From Leptolyngbya boryana PCC 6306 (GTDB lineage Bacteria > Cyanobacteriota > Cyanobacteriia > Leptolyngbyales > Leptolyngbyaceae), in NCBI RefSeq assembly GCF_000353285.1, contig NZ_KB731324.1, positions 1,878,577-1,942,576 on the forward strand: a DNA stretch of 64,000 nucleotides. The letters are read 5' to 3'. Below the pieces are notes generated by a model. The model saw only the letters and a list, made by a program, of their open reading frames with translations. It searched no databases and was not told where the DNA came from. The position numbers and the translations under genes are program-made. This document shows, one piece after another, positions 18,221 through 27,321 of the stretch (positions are counted from its first letter, which is position 1; every line of letters begins with the position of its first letter).

Positions 18221-19903
18221 TTGCGTCGTTTCGGCTTTCTTTTCGGTTTTGCTCTGAGCCTAATCCTAGTGCTTAGTCCAACGACTTTGGCACAAACCCC
18301 AATTCTGCCAACTCCTAAAATTGCCCTTCCCCAAATCAATAGCACCGATATTGTCACGACCGGGATTCAACTTGACGGACGGGAACTCTTCACGATCGCG
18401 CTGCCTGCGACGGCTCAGCCGAATCAACCGAACCAAAGAAGCGCGATCGCAGTTCGTCGTCAAAGTATTGAAGCCACCTTGCAACGATTCGCAAATCAAC
18501 GGAACGCCCCTGACCTTCAAGTTAATTCCACACTAGACGCAAATAGCAACCTGCCGATCATTTCCATCAATCAACGGTATTTGATGACCGTGACAACATT
18601 GGATGCTCAACTTCAGGGACAAGAACCGACTCCTTATGCAGAAGAACTCACTCGGATCATTCGCACCGCTTTACTCGAAGCGGAACGGGAACGACAGCCT
18701 GAAGTGATCACGCAACAAACGGGAAAAGCGATCGCGACTCTGGGTGGCATGTTTGCACTCAGTTGGCTCGTTTCCCGCTTGCAAAAATATTTGCGCAAGC
18801 GACAAAGGCTGCTTGAAGACGAAACGCCGTCCCCTGCTGACATTTTGCCGAACACACCAGAAACAGCGAGTCCTCGCACTCAACTCACTGTCAAACAACA
18901 GATGAAAAGTAGGCGGGAGCGAACCTTGCAAGATATGCAACGGCGATCGCTGCAACTGATGCAGATCGGAATCTGGATGGCTGGCATCTATTTCATTTTG
19001 GGACTCTTTCCAGATTCGCGTCCCCTCCAACCGCTCGTCCTTTCAACACCATTAAAGGTTCTTGGAATTATTGTTGCGACTTATCTGGTGATTCGATTGA
19101 GTGATCTGATCGTCGATCGCATCTTCGGAGCACTTGATATTTCTGAATCAACGCCAGATGCCTCTCAACGGGTGGCACTGAGAGTTTCAACGTTTTCGGG
19201 CGTTGCAAAAGGTATCCTCAGCTTAATGTGGATTAGCATTGGCATTGTGATTATTCTATCGATTATCGGAATTCAAATCCTGCCATTGCTCGCGGGTGCA
19301 GGAATTATTGGGATTGGTATCTCTTTAGCGTCTCAGAATTTGATCAAAGATATGATCAATGGATTTCTCATTTTATTTGAAGATCAATATGCCGTAGGCG
19401 ATATTATTCAAGTCGATGATGTCAGTGGATTAGTCGAATTTATTAGTCTCAGAATTACTCAGATTCGTAGTGCAGATGGACGATTAATCACGATTCCCAA
19501 TAGTTCGATCGCGATCGTCGAAAATCTCTCGAAAGATTGGTCAAGAGTCGATTTGTCGATTGTCATTTCATACGATGCAGATGTCGATCGCGCAATTCAG
19601 CTGATCGAAAAAGTTGGCAGAGATCTCAGCGCAGATCCCGACTGGCACACCAAAATTCTCGAAGCCCCTCAAGTATTAGGCGTTGAGGATTTTAGCAATG
19701 CAGGGATTACCTTACGAACTTGGATTAAAACCCAACCTTTACAACCAGCCGTGGTCGGGCGAGAATTCCGGCGGCGAGTCAAACAAGCCTTGGACGCAGC
19801 GGGGATCTCGATCGGAATTCCCCAACAGGTATTCTCGGTTCGAGAAGCATTCCAAGATGATCCATTTGATTCCCCGAATCGATCCAACCCAGAAAAGCAA
19901 TAG
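18221..19903 (+). CDS. MscS-family mechanosensitive channel with extended N-terminus
   Basis: A small-conductance mechanosensitive channel relative that would release solutes on membrane tension. The conserved pore helix and beta domain lie at GAGIIGIGISLASQNLIKDMINGF and DQYAVGDIIQVDDVSGLVE. A cleavable signal peptide, a soluble exported segment of about 130 residues and extra membrane helices precede them. TTG 18221 is chosen because GGAGG sits 7 bases upstream and the product then begins with a clean signal peptide (MRRFGFLFGFALS). An in-frame ATG at 18191 would add ten residues and has no ribosome site. Confidence 0.88.
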   Translation: MRRFGFLFGFALSLILVLSPTTLAQTPILPTPKIALPQINSTDIVTTGIQLDGRELFTIALPATAQPNQPNQRSAIAVRRQSIEATLQRFANQRNAPDLQVNSTLDANSNLPIISINQRYLMTVTTLDAQLQGQEPTPYAEELTRIIRTALLEAERERQPEVITQQTGKAIATLGGMFALSWLVSRLQKYLRKRQRLLEDETPSPADILPNTPETASPRTQLTVKQQMKSRRERTLQDMQRRSLQLMQIGIWMAGIYFILGLFPDSRPLQPLVLSTPLKVLGIIVATYLVIRLSDLIVDRIFGALDISESTPDASQRVALRVSTFSGVAKGILSLMWISIGIVIILSIIGIQILPLLAGAGIIGIGISLASQNLIKDMINGFLILFEDQYAVGDIIQVDDVSGLVEFISLRITQIRSADGRLITIPNSSIAIVENLSKDWSRVDLSIVISYDADVDRAIQLIEKVGRDLSADPDWHTKILEAPQVLGVEDFSNAGITLRTWIKTQPLQPAVVGREFRRRVKQALDAAGISIGIPQQVFSVREAFQDDPFDSPNRSNPEKQ

Positions 19904-19927
19904 AAATGGGTCTGCGAAGTTCGGGCT

Positions 19928-20836
19928 TTAGATTGCTTTTTTCACAGAGGTTTTCAGAATCCGGTTGACCAACTCAGGAATTTCTGAAGGTCTTTCCGCC
20001 ACTGGAATGCCTGCCCGCTTAAATGCCGCCACCTTACTTTCAGCCGTGCCTAAATCTGGTCCTAGATCTGCTGCCTGCGAATCAATAATCGCGCCAGCAT
20101 GTCCCATCCGGCGATTGCGGGGTGCACTCCGACCCGCAACATAGGCAACGACAGGCTTATCGATCGCTTCTGCAATATAGTGCGCTGCCACTTCCTCACA
20201 ATCTCCGCCAATTTCCCCAACCAGTACAATCACATCGGTCTGAGGATCTTCATCCAAAATCTGCAACCACTGCGGAAACGTCGAACCCATAATCGTATCG
20301 CCGCCAATACTCACCGCGATCGATTGCCCTAAGCCCGCTTGTGACAACACCCAAGCTACCTCATACGTTAGGGTTCCATTTCGACTCACCAATCCGACTG
20401 ACCCAGGTCGATAAAAGTCTGGAGGATGAATCCCGAGGAGCATTTGCCCTGGAACAATCACACCTGGACTATTAGGTCCCACAATGAGCGTATCGGTTGC
20501 CTCAGCTTTACGGATCAGATGTACCATATCTAAAGGAGGAATCCCTTGGCTAATCAGAATAATCTGACGAATTCCAACTGCGATCGCTTCTAAGGCAGCG
20601 TCTAAGGCAGCATAGGGGGGCGAAAAAATTACCGTTGTATCGATCGATCCCAGTTTCGGGATCGCTTGCTCCAGCATGTCAAATACCGGAATTCCAGCCA
20701 GCGAACGACCTCCTTTGCCAGGGCTAACCCCTGCGACAATCTGAGTTCCGTACTTCTGCATCAAAGGAGTATAAATTTCTCCCAATGGTTCCAGAATGCC
20801 TTGCACAATCACTTTGCTGGCTGGCGTAAATATCAT
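19928..20836 (-). CDS. sucD: Succinyl-CoA synthetase alpha-subunit family protein
   Basis: Alpha chain of the ADP-forming CoA ligase family, which conserves CoA thioester energy as ATP. The 302 residues contain the CoA-binding Rossmann part with GVSPGKGG, and the phosphohistidine site GHAGAIID near the end. The beta subunit gene (sucC) lies upstream on the same strand, separated by 374 bases. Start ATG 20836 fits family length. Substrate is inferred: succinate is likely, but related acids are possible. Confidence 0.9.
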   Translation of the reverse strand: MIFTPASKVIVQGILEPLGEIYTPLMQKYGTQIVAGVSPGKGGRSLAGIPVFDMLEQAIPKLGSIDTTVIFSPPYAALDAALEAIAVGIRQIILISQGIPPLDMVHLIRKAEATDTLIVGPNSPGVIVPGQMLLGIHPPDFYRPGSVGLVSRNGTLTYEVAWVLSQAGLGQSIAVSIGGDTIMGSTFPQWLQILDEDPQTDVIVLVGEIGGDCEEVAAHYIAEAIDKPVVAYVAGRSAPRNRRMGHAGAIIDSQAADLGPDLGTAESKVAAFKRAGIPVAERPSEIPELVNRILKTSVKKAI

Positions 20837-21209
20837 AAGAAATAGATGATCGCTGGTAGACTAAAAATCATTCCGCTGAATGGCGCGCGAAACTGTTCAA
20901 AATGAGCTTTTCGCTAGAACTATAGACGGTTGACTTTGGCGATACAATCCGTTTAGGTTCAGCATTCTATGACACAAGTATTCGTATTTCTAATATCACT
21001 ACGGAATTGCAATCTGCTCGAAGCATTCTCGTAGATCCCGTTATGATAACGCTATTCCCAGGATCAAGTCATCCCTAGAATTATAGTTGTGTGAGTTAAG
21101 GCACAGTTGCCTAGATTTGCCAAACTCCAAAAAAGAAACGATTTGGTCAAGCAAAAAATCCGTAAAAACACTCGAATTATATTTTGGTTAAGACAAGGTT
21201 AATACCGTC
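20837..21209. other. Gap between sucC and sucD without a gene
   Basis: There is no convincing coding frame on either strand. It holds the hairpin at the sucC end and probably the sucD promoter; no operator is recognised. Its size suggests sucD has its own promoter instead of being simply co-transcribed. Confidence 0.5.
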
Positions 21210-21215
21210 TTAACC
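21186..21215 (-). terminator. Hairpin overlapping the sucC stop codon
   Basis: GGTTAAGAC (21186-21194) and GTCTTAACC (21207-21215) form a 9-bp perfect stem with a 12-base loop that includes the TAA of sucC. An A/T-rich stretch follows on the minus strand but no pure U-run, so termination may be partial. Confidence 0.5.
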
Positions 21216-22403
21216 TTCGCGCCGCTTTGTGAAAGCAATCAGTTGCTCGATCGCGCTATCGAGATCGTCTAGAACCAAGGCGGGAGTGCTTGCTAGGATT
21301 TCTTTCGCTTCATTCATGTTGGTGCCCAACAGCCGAATCACCAGCTTAGGAACTGGCACGCCTCGGCTAATCCGGAGATTATCTTTATGTGCCCCAATCG
21401 CGATCGGAGGCGCAGGCGGACGCTGGAGAAATTTTGAGATCGTTGAAGCAATACGATCGCTCGGAACCGTTCCACCGACGAGGTTCACTAAAATGACTTT
21501 GACTTGCTTGTTCTGCGACAGCATTTTCAAGCCTTGGTCAACCCGGTCACAGAGCGTTTCAGGTTGCCAATCGTGATGGGTTTCGCTGCCAATGTTGAGA
21601 TAGTGCAGGAGCTTGCCACCCGCTTGACTGACTAAATCCATCGTTGCCATGGTCAAAGCTGCCCCATTACAAAGAATGGCAATCTGTCCATCGGCATCGA
21701 TCGTCGTGAGCGAATCCGGTAAGCGATCGAGCACAAATTTTTGGGGTCGGTTATCCAAAGCAGCAAGCGCTGGATGCCGTCCTAGGGCTGCATCATTCAC
21801 GCTGACTTTTCCGTCGAGTGCCATGACTTCGCCTGCGGCATTCACGCCCAAGGGATTGATTTCGACTAAATCGAGATCTTTATCAATGAACAGGCGATAC
21901 ATTCGCTCCACCACATCACTGACCAAGTTGATCAAATCGCCACTTAGTCCCATTTTGATCGTTAATCGACGCGCATAGAATGAGGAAAATTCTTGATCGA
22001 CGACCACATGCTGCATCTCGTCGATCGAGGTCTGAACATCGATCCCGCCTTTCTTCGATCCCAGTAAGACAGGACGACGAATCGAGCGATTTAACACAAC
22101 CGCCAGATAAAATTCTTGCTGAGCATCGTATTTCGCTTCAGCCAAGAGAACTTTGGGGTATTCGCCGACGATCGATAAATTGAAAATCGAATGAGCGGCA
22201 GCAATGGCATCGATCGTATTACTGACAAAACGAATTCCGCCGACTCGTCCCCGCTCGCCCACGTAAACCTGCGATTTCAGCACCACGGGGTAAGGAATTT
22301 TCAGTGCTTTCAAATCAGTAGGACGCTCAATTCGTTGGGCTGGAAGCACTGGAATTCCAACTTCACGAAATAAGTCTTTGGCTTGGTATTCGAGTAAATT
22401 CAT
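21210..22403 (-). CDS. sucC: Succinyl-CoA synthetase beta-subunit family protein
   Basis: ATP-grasp beta chain partnering the sucD product. Start ATG 22403 gives 397 residues beginning MNLLEYQAKDLF, the standard family start; a longer frame to 22493 adds 30 unrelated residues. LVEINPLGV and the nucleotide-binding VLKSQVYVGERG are seen. The start overlaps the stop of the SDR gene (TAATG), so the two are probably translationally coupled. Confidence 0.92.
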   Translation of the reverse strand: MNLLEYQAKDLFREVGIPVLPAQRIERPTDLKALKIPYPVVLKSQVYVGERGRVGGIRFVSNTIDAIAAAHSIFNLSIVGEYPKVLLAEAKYDAQQEFYLAVVLNRSIRRPVLLGSKKGGIDVQTSIDEMQHVVVDQEFSSFYARRLTIKMGLSGDLINLVSDVVERMYRLFIDKDLDLVEINPLGVNAAGEVMALDGKVSVNDAALGRHPALAALDNRPQKFVLDRLPDSLTTIDADGQIAILCNGAALTMATMDLVSQAGGKLLHYLNIGSETHHDWQPETLCDRVDQGLKMLSQNKQVKVILVNLVGGTVPSDRIASTISKFLQRPPAPPIAIGAHKDNLRISRGVPVPKLVIRLLGTNMNEAKEILASTPALVLDDLDSAIEQLIAFTKRREG

Positions 22404-23317
22404 TACAGGGAGGGCTGACGTTGACGATTTTTCCACTCTTTGGCGACTCGATCGATGCCGTAAAACTTCTGCCAAAAGCGATCGACGATCCATGTCGGTA
22501 ACACCTTAGTCATCATAAACAACAGGAATCCACCCGCCGTCGCTGCTACATATCGGGGTTGAGGATATTCTGCCATGATAGCTTTAACGATGACCGCTGC
22601 AACTTTGTCAGAACTCCAAGCCTGGCTTTTTGTGAGTTTATCTAGGTTATCTAGATTCTCAAAAGCTGCGCGATATGGTGTATCTTTCCCGTCCGGCATC
22701 GTGATATTCACTTCCCGCTCCACCACATCAAAGAATTCTGTACTGACGGGACCGGGTTCAATCACACTAACTCGAATATTAAACGGTTCTAATTCTCGCC
22801 GCAAACTATCACTGAGCGATTCTAGAGCGAATTTAGAAGCACTGTACATTCCACAAAATGGAAATGCAATCCGTCCTCCAAGCGAACTGACATTAATAAT
22901 TTTGCCGCCCCCTTGATCTCGCATCACCGGAATCAGGGCTTGAATTAATGCGATCGCGCCAATCACATTGACTTGAAACTGGCGCTGAGCTGCCTCGATC
23001 GGCATCAGTTCGATCGGTCCCATTTGCCCATACCCCGCATTATTGACTAACACATCAACTCTGCCAAATTTCTCGATCGCGGTGTTTGCCAACGCTTTCA
23101 CTTGATCCGGCTCAGCCATATCTGTTGCAACGGTGAGCACTTCGGCTCCTTTTTTTCGAGCACGATCGGCAACAAGATCAAGCTTGGCTAAGTTCCGCGC
23201 CGCTAAAATTAATCGAATGTTGGGAATGCGATCGGCGAGGGCTTGAGCAAGTGCGGCTCCAATTCCCGCAGATGCACCCGTGATCAGAACAACTTGAGGC
23301 GACGCAGACATAAGCAA
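22403..23317 (-). CDS. Short-chain dehydrogenase/reductase
   Basis: A classical SDR oxidoreductase of 304 residues. Cofactor loop TGASAGIGAALA, NNAGYGQMG, the catalytic Ser in INVSSLGG and YSASKFALE (Tyr and Lys) are all present. A C-terminal hydrophobic stretch (FLLFMMTKVLPTWIV) suggests membrane contact, as in the DltE/retinol-dehydrogenase-like group. NADP preference and substrate are not decided. Its stop overlaps the sucC start by one base. Confidence 0.92.
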   Translation of the reverse strand: MLMSASPQVVLITGASAGIGAALAQALADRIPNIRLILAARNLAKLDLVADRARKKGAEVLTVATDMAEPDQVKALANTAIEKFGRVDVLVNNAGYGQMGPIELMPIEAAQRQFQVNVIGAIALIQALIPVMRDQGGGKIINVSSLGGRIAFPFCGMYSASKFALESLSDSLRRELEPFNIRVSVIEPGPVSTEFFDVVEREVNITMPDGKDTPYRAAFENLDNLDKLTKSQAWSSDKVAAVIVKAIMAEYPQPRYVAATAGGFLLFMMTKVLPTWIVDRFWQKFYGIDRVAKEWKNRQRQPSL

Positions 23318-23386
23318 AAAGAATGATTTCTCCTTCTCAATCCTATGCTAAGTCGATAAATTGTAGCGGATCAGTTATTGCGCGGC

Positions 23387-24721
23387 TTATGAAATCGGTA
23401 AAGTGATACAAAATTGAGTCCCTTGTCCGAGTTCTGAAATGCATTGGATCGTGCCTTTATGCCGCTCTGTAATCACCTGATAGCTAATTGAGAGTCCCAG
23501 TCCTGTTCCTTGACCTATAGGTTTAGTGGTAAAAAACGGGTCAAACAACTTCGCTTGAATTGAAGTTGGAATACCCGTACCATTATCGGCAATCACAATC
23601 GAAACGGAATGCTCAGACTGCATCTCTGAAGTGATCGTAATGGTAGCTGGATTAGCTTCACACTCTTGTTTTGAGCATTGGGATGCAGCTTCATCCAGGG
23701 CATCGATCGCATTCACGAGCAAGTTCATAAAAACCTGGTTCAATTGCCCCGGATAACATTTCAGAGGGGGCAGATTGCCATAATTTTTAATGATTCTAAT
23801 TTCTGGGCGGTCTATTTTTGACTTGAGGCGGTTTTGCAGAATCAACAGAGTACTATCGATTCCCTCGTGGATATCGGCAATTTTCATGCCATCCTCATCC
23901 AAGCGGGAGAAATTCCTTAAGGATTTAACAATTTCTTGAATCCGAATCGTACCGATATCTATCGAAGCTAAAACTTTCGGTAAATCCACACGGAGAAATT
24001 CAAGATCAACCGCTTCGCTCAAATCGACGATCGTCGCGTCCGGATGCGGATACGATCGCTCGTAAGCTTGCAGCATATCCAATAAGTCCTGCATATACTT
24101 CTCAACGTAATGCAAATTTCCGTGAATAAAGTTGACGGGATTATTAATTTCATGAGCAACGCCTGCCACTAATTGTCCTAGGCTAGACATCTTCTCACTT
24201 TGCACCAATTGCATTTGGGTTTGCTGCAATTCCTGGATCGTTTGAGAGAGATCTTGGGTTAACTGGCGGGCTTCGTTGAGTGCTGCATTTTTGGCTTGCA
24301 TTAAAAACAGAAAATCGATGATCGGATCGTGAATCGCAAAATCCTTAAATTTCAAACCCAATTGGGCTAATTGCTGGGTGTCATTGATCCGAGGGGAACC
24401 GAGAAAGAAGATGACATCTTGTTCTTCGACATACACCATTTGCCCTCGAATGTGTAGATCACTATGCAGGAGTTCCAGCAAAAATAGAGCCTGCGACTGT
24501 TTCTGAATTGCCTCAAACTCGAGTTGTATTCTTGGACGGCTGATTTTGAAGTGATCGAGGAGGGAACTGCCAACCAAGGGTTTTCGGCTCATACGTTGCA
24601 ACACTTCCCCGGTTTGAATGATCGTTAAACTGCGATCGTAAACAAAGTGAAAGGGAAATGCGGTCGTAAAGAGATGCGGGGGTAGGCTCCAAGCTTCACG
24701 GGGCAACTCAGGTGAAGTCAT
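23387..24721 (-). CDS. H-NOX-associated sensor histidine kinase
   Basis: A 444-residue cytosolic kinase that should pass a nitric oxide or redox signal from the neighbouring H-NOX protein. The N-terminal 150 residues (FPFHFVYDRSLTIIQTGEVL onward) match the HNOB-associated (HNOBA) domain, followed by a coiled coil. HisKA has LVAGVAHEINNPVNF, and HATPase has VFMNLLVNAIDAL, IADNGTGI and GTGLGLSIS. No transmembrane segment is seen. The gene follows the H-NOX gene by 6 bases. The cognate response regulator is not in the window. Confidence 0.93.
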   Translation of the reverse strand: MTSPELPREAWSLPPHLFTTAFPFHFVYDRSLTIIQTGEVLQRMSRKPLVGSSLLDHFKISRPRIQLEFEAIQKQSQALFLLELLHSDLHIRGQMVYVEEQDVIFFLGSPRINDTQQLAQLGLKFKDFAIHDPIIDFLFLMQAKNAALNEARQLTQDLSQTIQELQQTQMQLVQSEKMSSLGQLVAGVAHEINNPVNFIHGNLHYVEKYMQDLLDMLQAYERSYPHPDATIVDLSEAVDLEFLRVDLPKVLASIDIGTIRIQEIVKSLRNFSRLDEDGMKIADIHEGIDSTLLILQNRLKSKIDRPEIRIIKNYGNLPPLKCYPGQLNQVFMNLLVNAIDALDEAASQCSKQECEANPATITITSEMQSEHSVSIVIADNGTGIPTSIQAKLFDPFFTTKPIGQGTGLGLSISYQVITERHKGTIQCISELGQGTQFCITLPIS

Positions 24722-24727
24722 AGGTGA

Positions 24728-25279
24728 TTAGTCTTGATGGTATTGAATCACAAACTCATCATGGTCAGCCCCTTCTGCTTTGCTTTGTGTCTGGGTCACT
24801 TCTACCTCAGTCTCAAATCGGTTGCCTAAGCCCTTAACCAATCCAACAATCATGGGGGCGAGTCCTTCTCGATGCGTGTGGTATTCCAAAGTTATTGATG
24901 CTTCATCTGTCTCAGTGCACTCAAACGAAGGAGGCTGAAGTTTGGGAAAGGCAACGCCAACTCGTGCATGGAGGGTATCGAGATTCTGCAAGAATTCGGG
25001 TAAGTTCTCTCCACTCATTGCCATCAATTCTCCGTACCCTTCTTCTGCGGTATACTGCACCCAAAATTCACCAAATGCCTGCATGATTTCGGCAGAAGAG
25101 AGTCCCAAGACCTGGCTGGCTGCTTTCACTAACCGATGAGTCAAGTCATCAGGATATCCTTCCATCGTCAGAAAAACGTCGATCTCAATATCAGCTTTTT
25201 GTCGAATTTCGTGCCAAGTTGCCTCACCAAAATGAGCGCAAACCATGTCGCGAATTGCCTTATTCACTAAGCCATACAT
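24728..25279 (-). CDS. H-NOX heme-nitric oxide/oxygen binding protein
   Basis: A soluble 183-residue gas sensor related to the heme domain of guanylate cyclase. The proximal heme ligand is His104 ([19 protein letters not shown]). The porphyrin-binding YxSxR motif appears as YHTHR (133-137), with Thr for Ser, which should still bond the heme propionate. In bacteria such proteins usually bind NO and inhibit or activate a partner kinase, here the adjacent gene. It is divergent from the ECF sigma operon. Confidence 0.94.
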   Translation of the reverse strand: MYGLVNKAIRDMVCAHFGEATWHEIRQKADIEIDVFLTMEGYPDDLTHRLVKAASQVLGLSSAEIMQAFGEFWVQYTAEEGYGELMAMSGENLPEFLQNLDTLHARVGVAFPKLQPPSFECTETDEASITLEYHTHREGLAPMIVGLVKGLGNRFETEVEVTQTQSKAEGADHDEFVIQYHQD

Positions 25280-25391
25280 AAAATATCTTTCCTTAGATGG
25301 ATGGAAAATTAGTGAGCCTAGTATTCCCAGGAGAATAATCGACCCAACAGAGCGAGATTGCGGTTCGGTGAAGTTGGGGTTGACCGATTGA

Positions 25392-25422
25392 ACTCTTTTG
25401 AACTTAGTGCAGTCAAAAGAGT
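25392..25422. promoter_or_regulatory. Inverted repeat before the ECF sigma gene
   Basis: ACTCTTTTGA (25392-25401) and TCAAAAGAGT (25413-25422) are perfect 10-base arms with an 11-base loop. They lie in the divergent region between the H-NOX and sigma genes, 12 bases before the first possible sigma start. This could be an operator for either operon or a leader hairpin. Confidence 0.55.
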
Positions 25423-25434
25423 ATCCTCAATAAA

Positions 25435-26067
25435 TTGAAGGCACATCTTTCAGTGTTAGCGGTAGCAATTTCTTGGATAGGTTCTACATTTCCGGTGCAA
25501 GCAAATGATTCTTCCTCAAATTCTGCGGATCAGGGCGATCGCGAACTGATTTTAGCTGCGATCGAGGGAGATACTCAGAGCTTCCGTCATCTGTATCGTC
25601 GCTATCATCCGCGTGTGCGTGCTTTGCTCTACCAACTTTGTGATGTCTACGCCATTGATGATCTGGTTCAAGAAGTGTTTCTGCGAGTCTGGAAAGGATT
25701 GCCTAAATTTCGGCAGTCTTCGCAATTCTCGACGTGGCTCTATCGAATTGTTTGGAATGTTGCATCCGACTATCGGCAATCTGCGGCAAAAGGTCGATCG
25801 CGCTTAGAAGTTTTGACTCAACAAGCTTCCAAGCAGCAGGATGCACCGGATCTCATGCAATTACATTACGAAGATATTGTTAGGCGAGGATTACAAGACT
25901 TAAGTTTTGACCATCGAACGGTCTTGGTGATGCATGATTTAGAAGGAATGCAGCAAAAAGAAATTGCGGACATTCTACAAATTCCAGTAGGTACAGTTAA
26001 ATCTCGATTGTTTCATGCGCGTGGTGCGATGCGTCAATTTCTCGATCGTCAAGGAGTCCAATTATGA
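25435..26067 (+). CDS. ECF-type RNA polymerase sigma factor
   Basis: An extracytoplasmic-function sigma factor. Region 2 is FRHLYRRYHPRVRALLYQL to DDLVQEVFLRVWKGL, and region 4 is LSFDHRTVLVMHDLEG with the HTH QKEIADILQIPVGTVKSRLFHARG. The longest frame starts at TTG 25435 and would add a signal-peptide-like N-terminus, implausible for a sigma factor. Internal GTGs at 25453 and 25495 are alternative starts. No ATG is available and no start has a strong ribosome site. The stop overlaps the next gene (ATGA). Confidence 0.88.
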   Translation: MKAHLSVLAVAISWIGSTFPVQANDSSSNSADQGDRELILAAIEGDTQSFRHLYRRYHPRVRALLYQLCDVYAIDDLVQEVFLRVWKGLPKFRQSSQFSTWLYRIVWNVASDYRQSAAKGRSRLEVLTQQASKQQDAPDLMQLHYEDIVRRGLQDLSFDHRTVLVMHDLEGMQQKEIADILQIPVGTVKSRLFHARGAMRQFLDRQGVQL

Positions 26068-26402
26068 AACCTTTTCCTGAAGATGACGAGGATCTGACTC
26101 AGTTTCTCCAACGTCATCGGTCGAATCCTCCCCCTCCTGCCCTCGGCTTAGAAGACCAGATTATTCAATCCCTGCCGCGCAGTTCTGCGCGATCGCGATC
26201 GCTGATTTTTCTAGTGACTGGAATTGCTGCCTGCCTTTTGGCAACGGTGATCACGCGACCTGGACAAACGCCTTATCCGGTGGCTGATGCCGATGAGATA
26301 GAAAGCTTTATGACCAGCAATTGGTCCAGTGTGGTGGAGGGAGCATCGATAAACGATATGCCCGATTATCTTGCCTTGGTTGAACCAAATTTGAATGAAT
26401 AG
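26064..26402 (+). CDS. Putative membrane anti-sigma factor
   Basis: A 112-residue protein with a cytosolic N-terminus (about 1-48), one transmembrane helix (SLIFLVTGIAACLLATVI) and a short periplasmic tail. Its gene overlaps the ECF sigma stop by 4 bases. Size, topology and position fit an anti-sigma factor that holds the sigma at the membrane. There is no zinc-binding HxxxCxxC motif. The assignment is inference from context. Confidence 0.65.
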   Translation: MKPFPEDDEDLTQFLQRHRSNPPPPALGLEDQIIQSLPRSSARSRSLIFLVTGIAACLLATVITRPGQTPYPVADADEIESFMTSNWSSVVEGASINDMPDYLALVEPNLNE

Positions 26403-26414
26403 GAGTTGAAATCT

Positions 26415-26903
26415 ATGTTTCGTCGTGTCGCGATCGTGGCAGCTTCAACCGTGCTTGTTTTAGTGGGAAGCGCGGCGGTTTTGCGGGCGATCGATTTTGG
26501 AAATGAGAATTCACCTACGATCGCCCAGGCTCCTAACGAACGTCCTGGCAAGCGAGGACATGGATTGATGCGTGACTTAAATCTCTCTGCTGATCAGATG
26601 CGATCGATCCAGCAGATTCGATCGCGCTATCGAGATCAATTAGACAACGATCGCACGGCTGCCCGCCAAGCTCAACAAGAGTTACGCAAATTAATGGCTG
26701 GCTCGGCAAAAGACGATGAGATTCGCGATAAATTTCGCCAGGTTCAATCTCTCAGAGCAAAAGCCGCAGAAGCGCAATTCAACAGCATGTTAGAAATGCG
26801 CGGCGTTCTGACTCAAGAACAACGTCAGAAATTTTCGGAACACATGGAGAAACGGCGCGGAGAAATGCGAGAACGGTTTAGAGATAGAATGCCGGGGATT
26901 TGA
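26415..26903 (+). CDS. Spy/CpxP-like periplasmic protein (LTxxQ type)
   Basis: A 162-residue exported protein with an N-terminal signal (FRRVAIVAASTVLVLVGSAAVL) and a mature helical region with the LNLSADQMRSIQQIR and LTQEQRQKF repeats typical of Spy/CpxP chaperones and metal-sensing CnrX relatives. AGGAG (26401-26405) points to ATG 26415, not the in-frame TTG 26406. Third in the sigma/anti-sigma operon, it could be the periplasmic stress sensor or effector. Confidence 0.8.
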   Translation: MFRRVAIVAASTVLVLVGSAAVLRAIDFGNENSPTIAQAPNERPGKRGHGLMRDLNLSADQMRSIQQIRSRYRDQLDNDRTAARQAQQELRKLMAGSAKDDEIRDKFRQVQSLRAKAAEAQFNSMLEMRGVLTQEQRQKFSEHMEKRRGEMRERFRDRMPGI

Positions 26904-26912
26904 TGGGGGAAT

Positions 26913-26938
26913 GGGGAATGGCGAATGATAAATTCCCC
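26913..26938. terminator. Hairpin between the Spy-like gene and ssb
   Basis: GGGGAAT (26913-26919) pairs with ATTCCCC (26932-26938) between two convergent genes. It is preceded by another GGGGGAAT copy, linking it to the heptamer-like repeats found in other gaps. Confidence 0.5.
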
Positions 26939-26952
26939 ACTCTCCTACTTTT

Positions 26953-27321
26953 CTAAAAATCTTCCTCGTAACCTGCCGACTCTCCACCGCCGCCTTCATT
27001 GTCACGCTTCGAGCCGAGTAATTGCAGCCGATCGACTAGAATGACAGGAGACGATCGCGCCGCACCCGAATTTTTATCTGTCCAAGTATCGAGCTTCAGC
27101 GATCCCTTAACCCCGATTAAGCTACCTTTACGAACATAATTGGCAGCCACATCTGCTTGCTTGCCCCAAAGTTCTAAATTAAACCAATCTGGCTGATCGC
27201 TATTGCGTGTCTGACGATTCACTGCCAGCGTCAGCCGACACTTGACGCTGCCTGACTCAAAATACTTGACATCCGGATCTCCACCGACTCGCCCAACCAG
27301 CGTGACAACATTTAAGCTCAT
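26953..27321 (-). CDS. ssb: Single-stranded DNA-binding protein (short form)
   Basis: An OB-fold protein covering single-stranded DNA in replication and repair. The 122 residues begin MSLNVVTLVGRVGGDPDVKYF, with WFNLELWGKQADVAANYVRKG and GVKGSLKLDTW following. The Gly-rich tail is very short and ends EEDF, a degenerate form of the usual acidic DDxPF tip. This short SSB type is common in cyanobacteria and may coexist with a longer paralogue elsewhere. Confidence 0.92.
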   Translation of the reverse strand: MSLNVVTLVGRVGGDPDVKYFESGSVKCRLTLAVNRQTRNSDQPDWFNLELWGKQADVAANYVRKGSLIGVKGSLKLDTWTDKNSGAARSSPVILVDRLQLLGSKRDNEGGGGESAGYEEDF

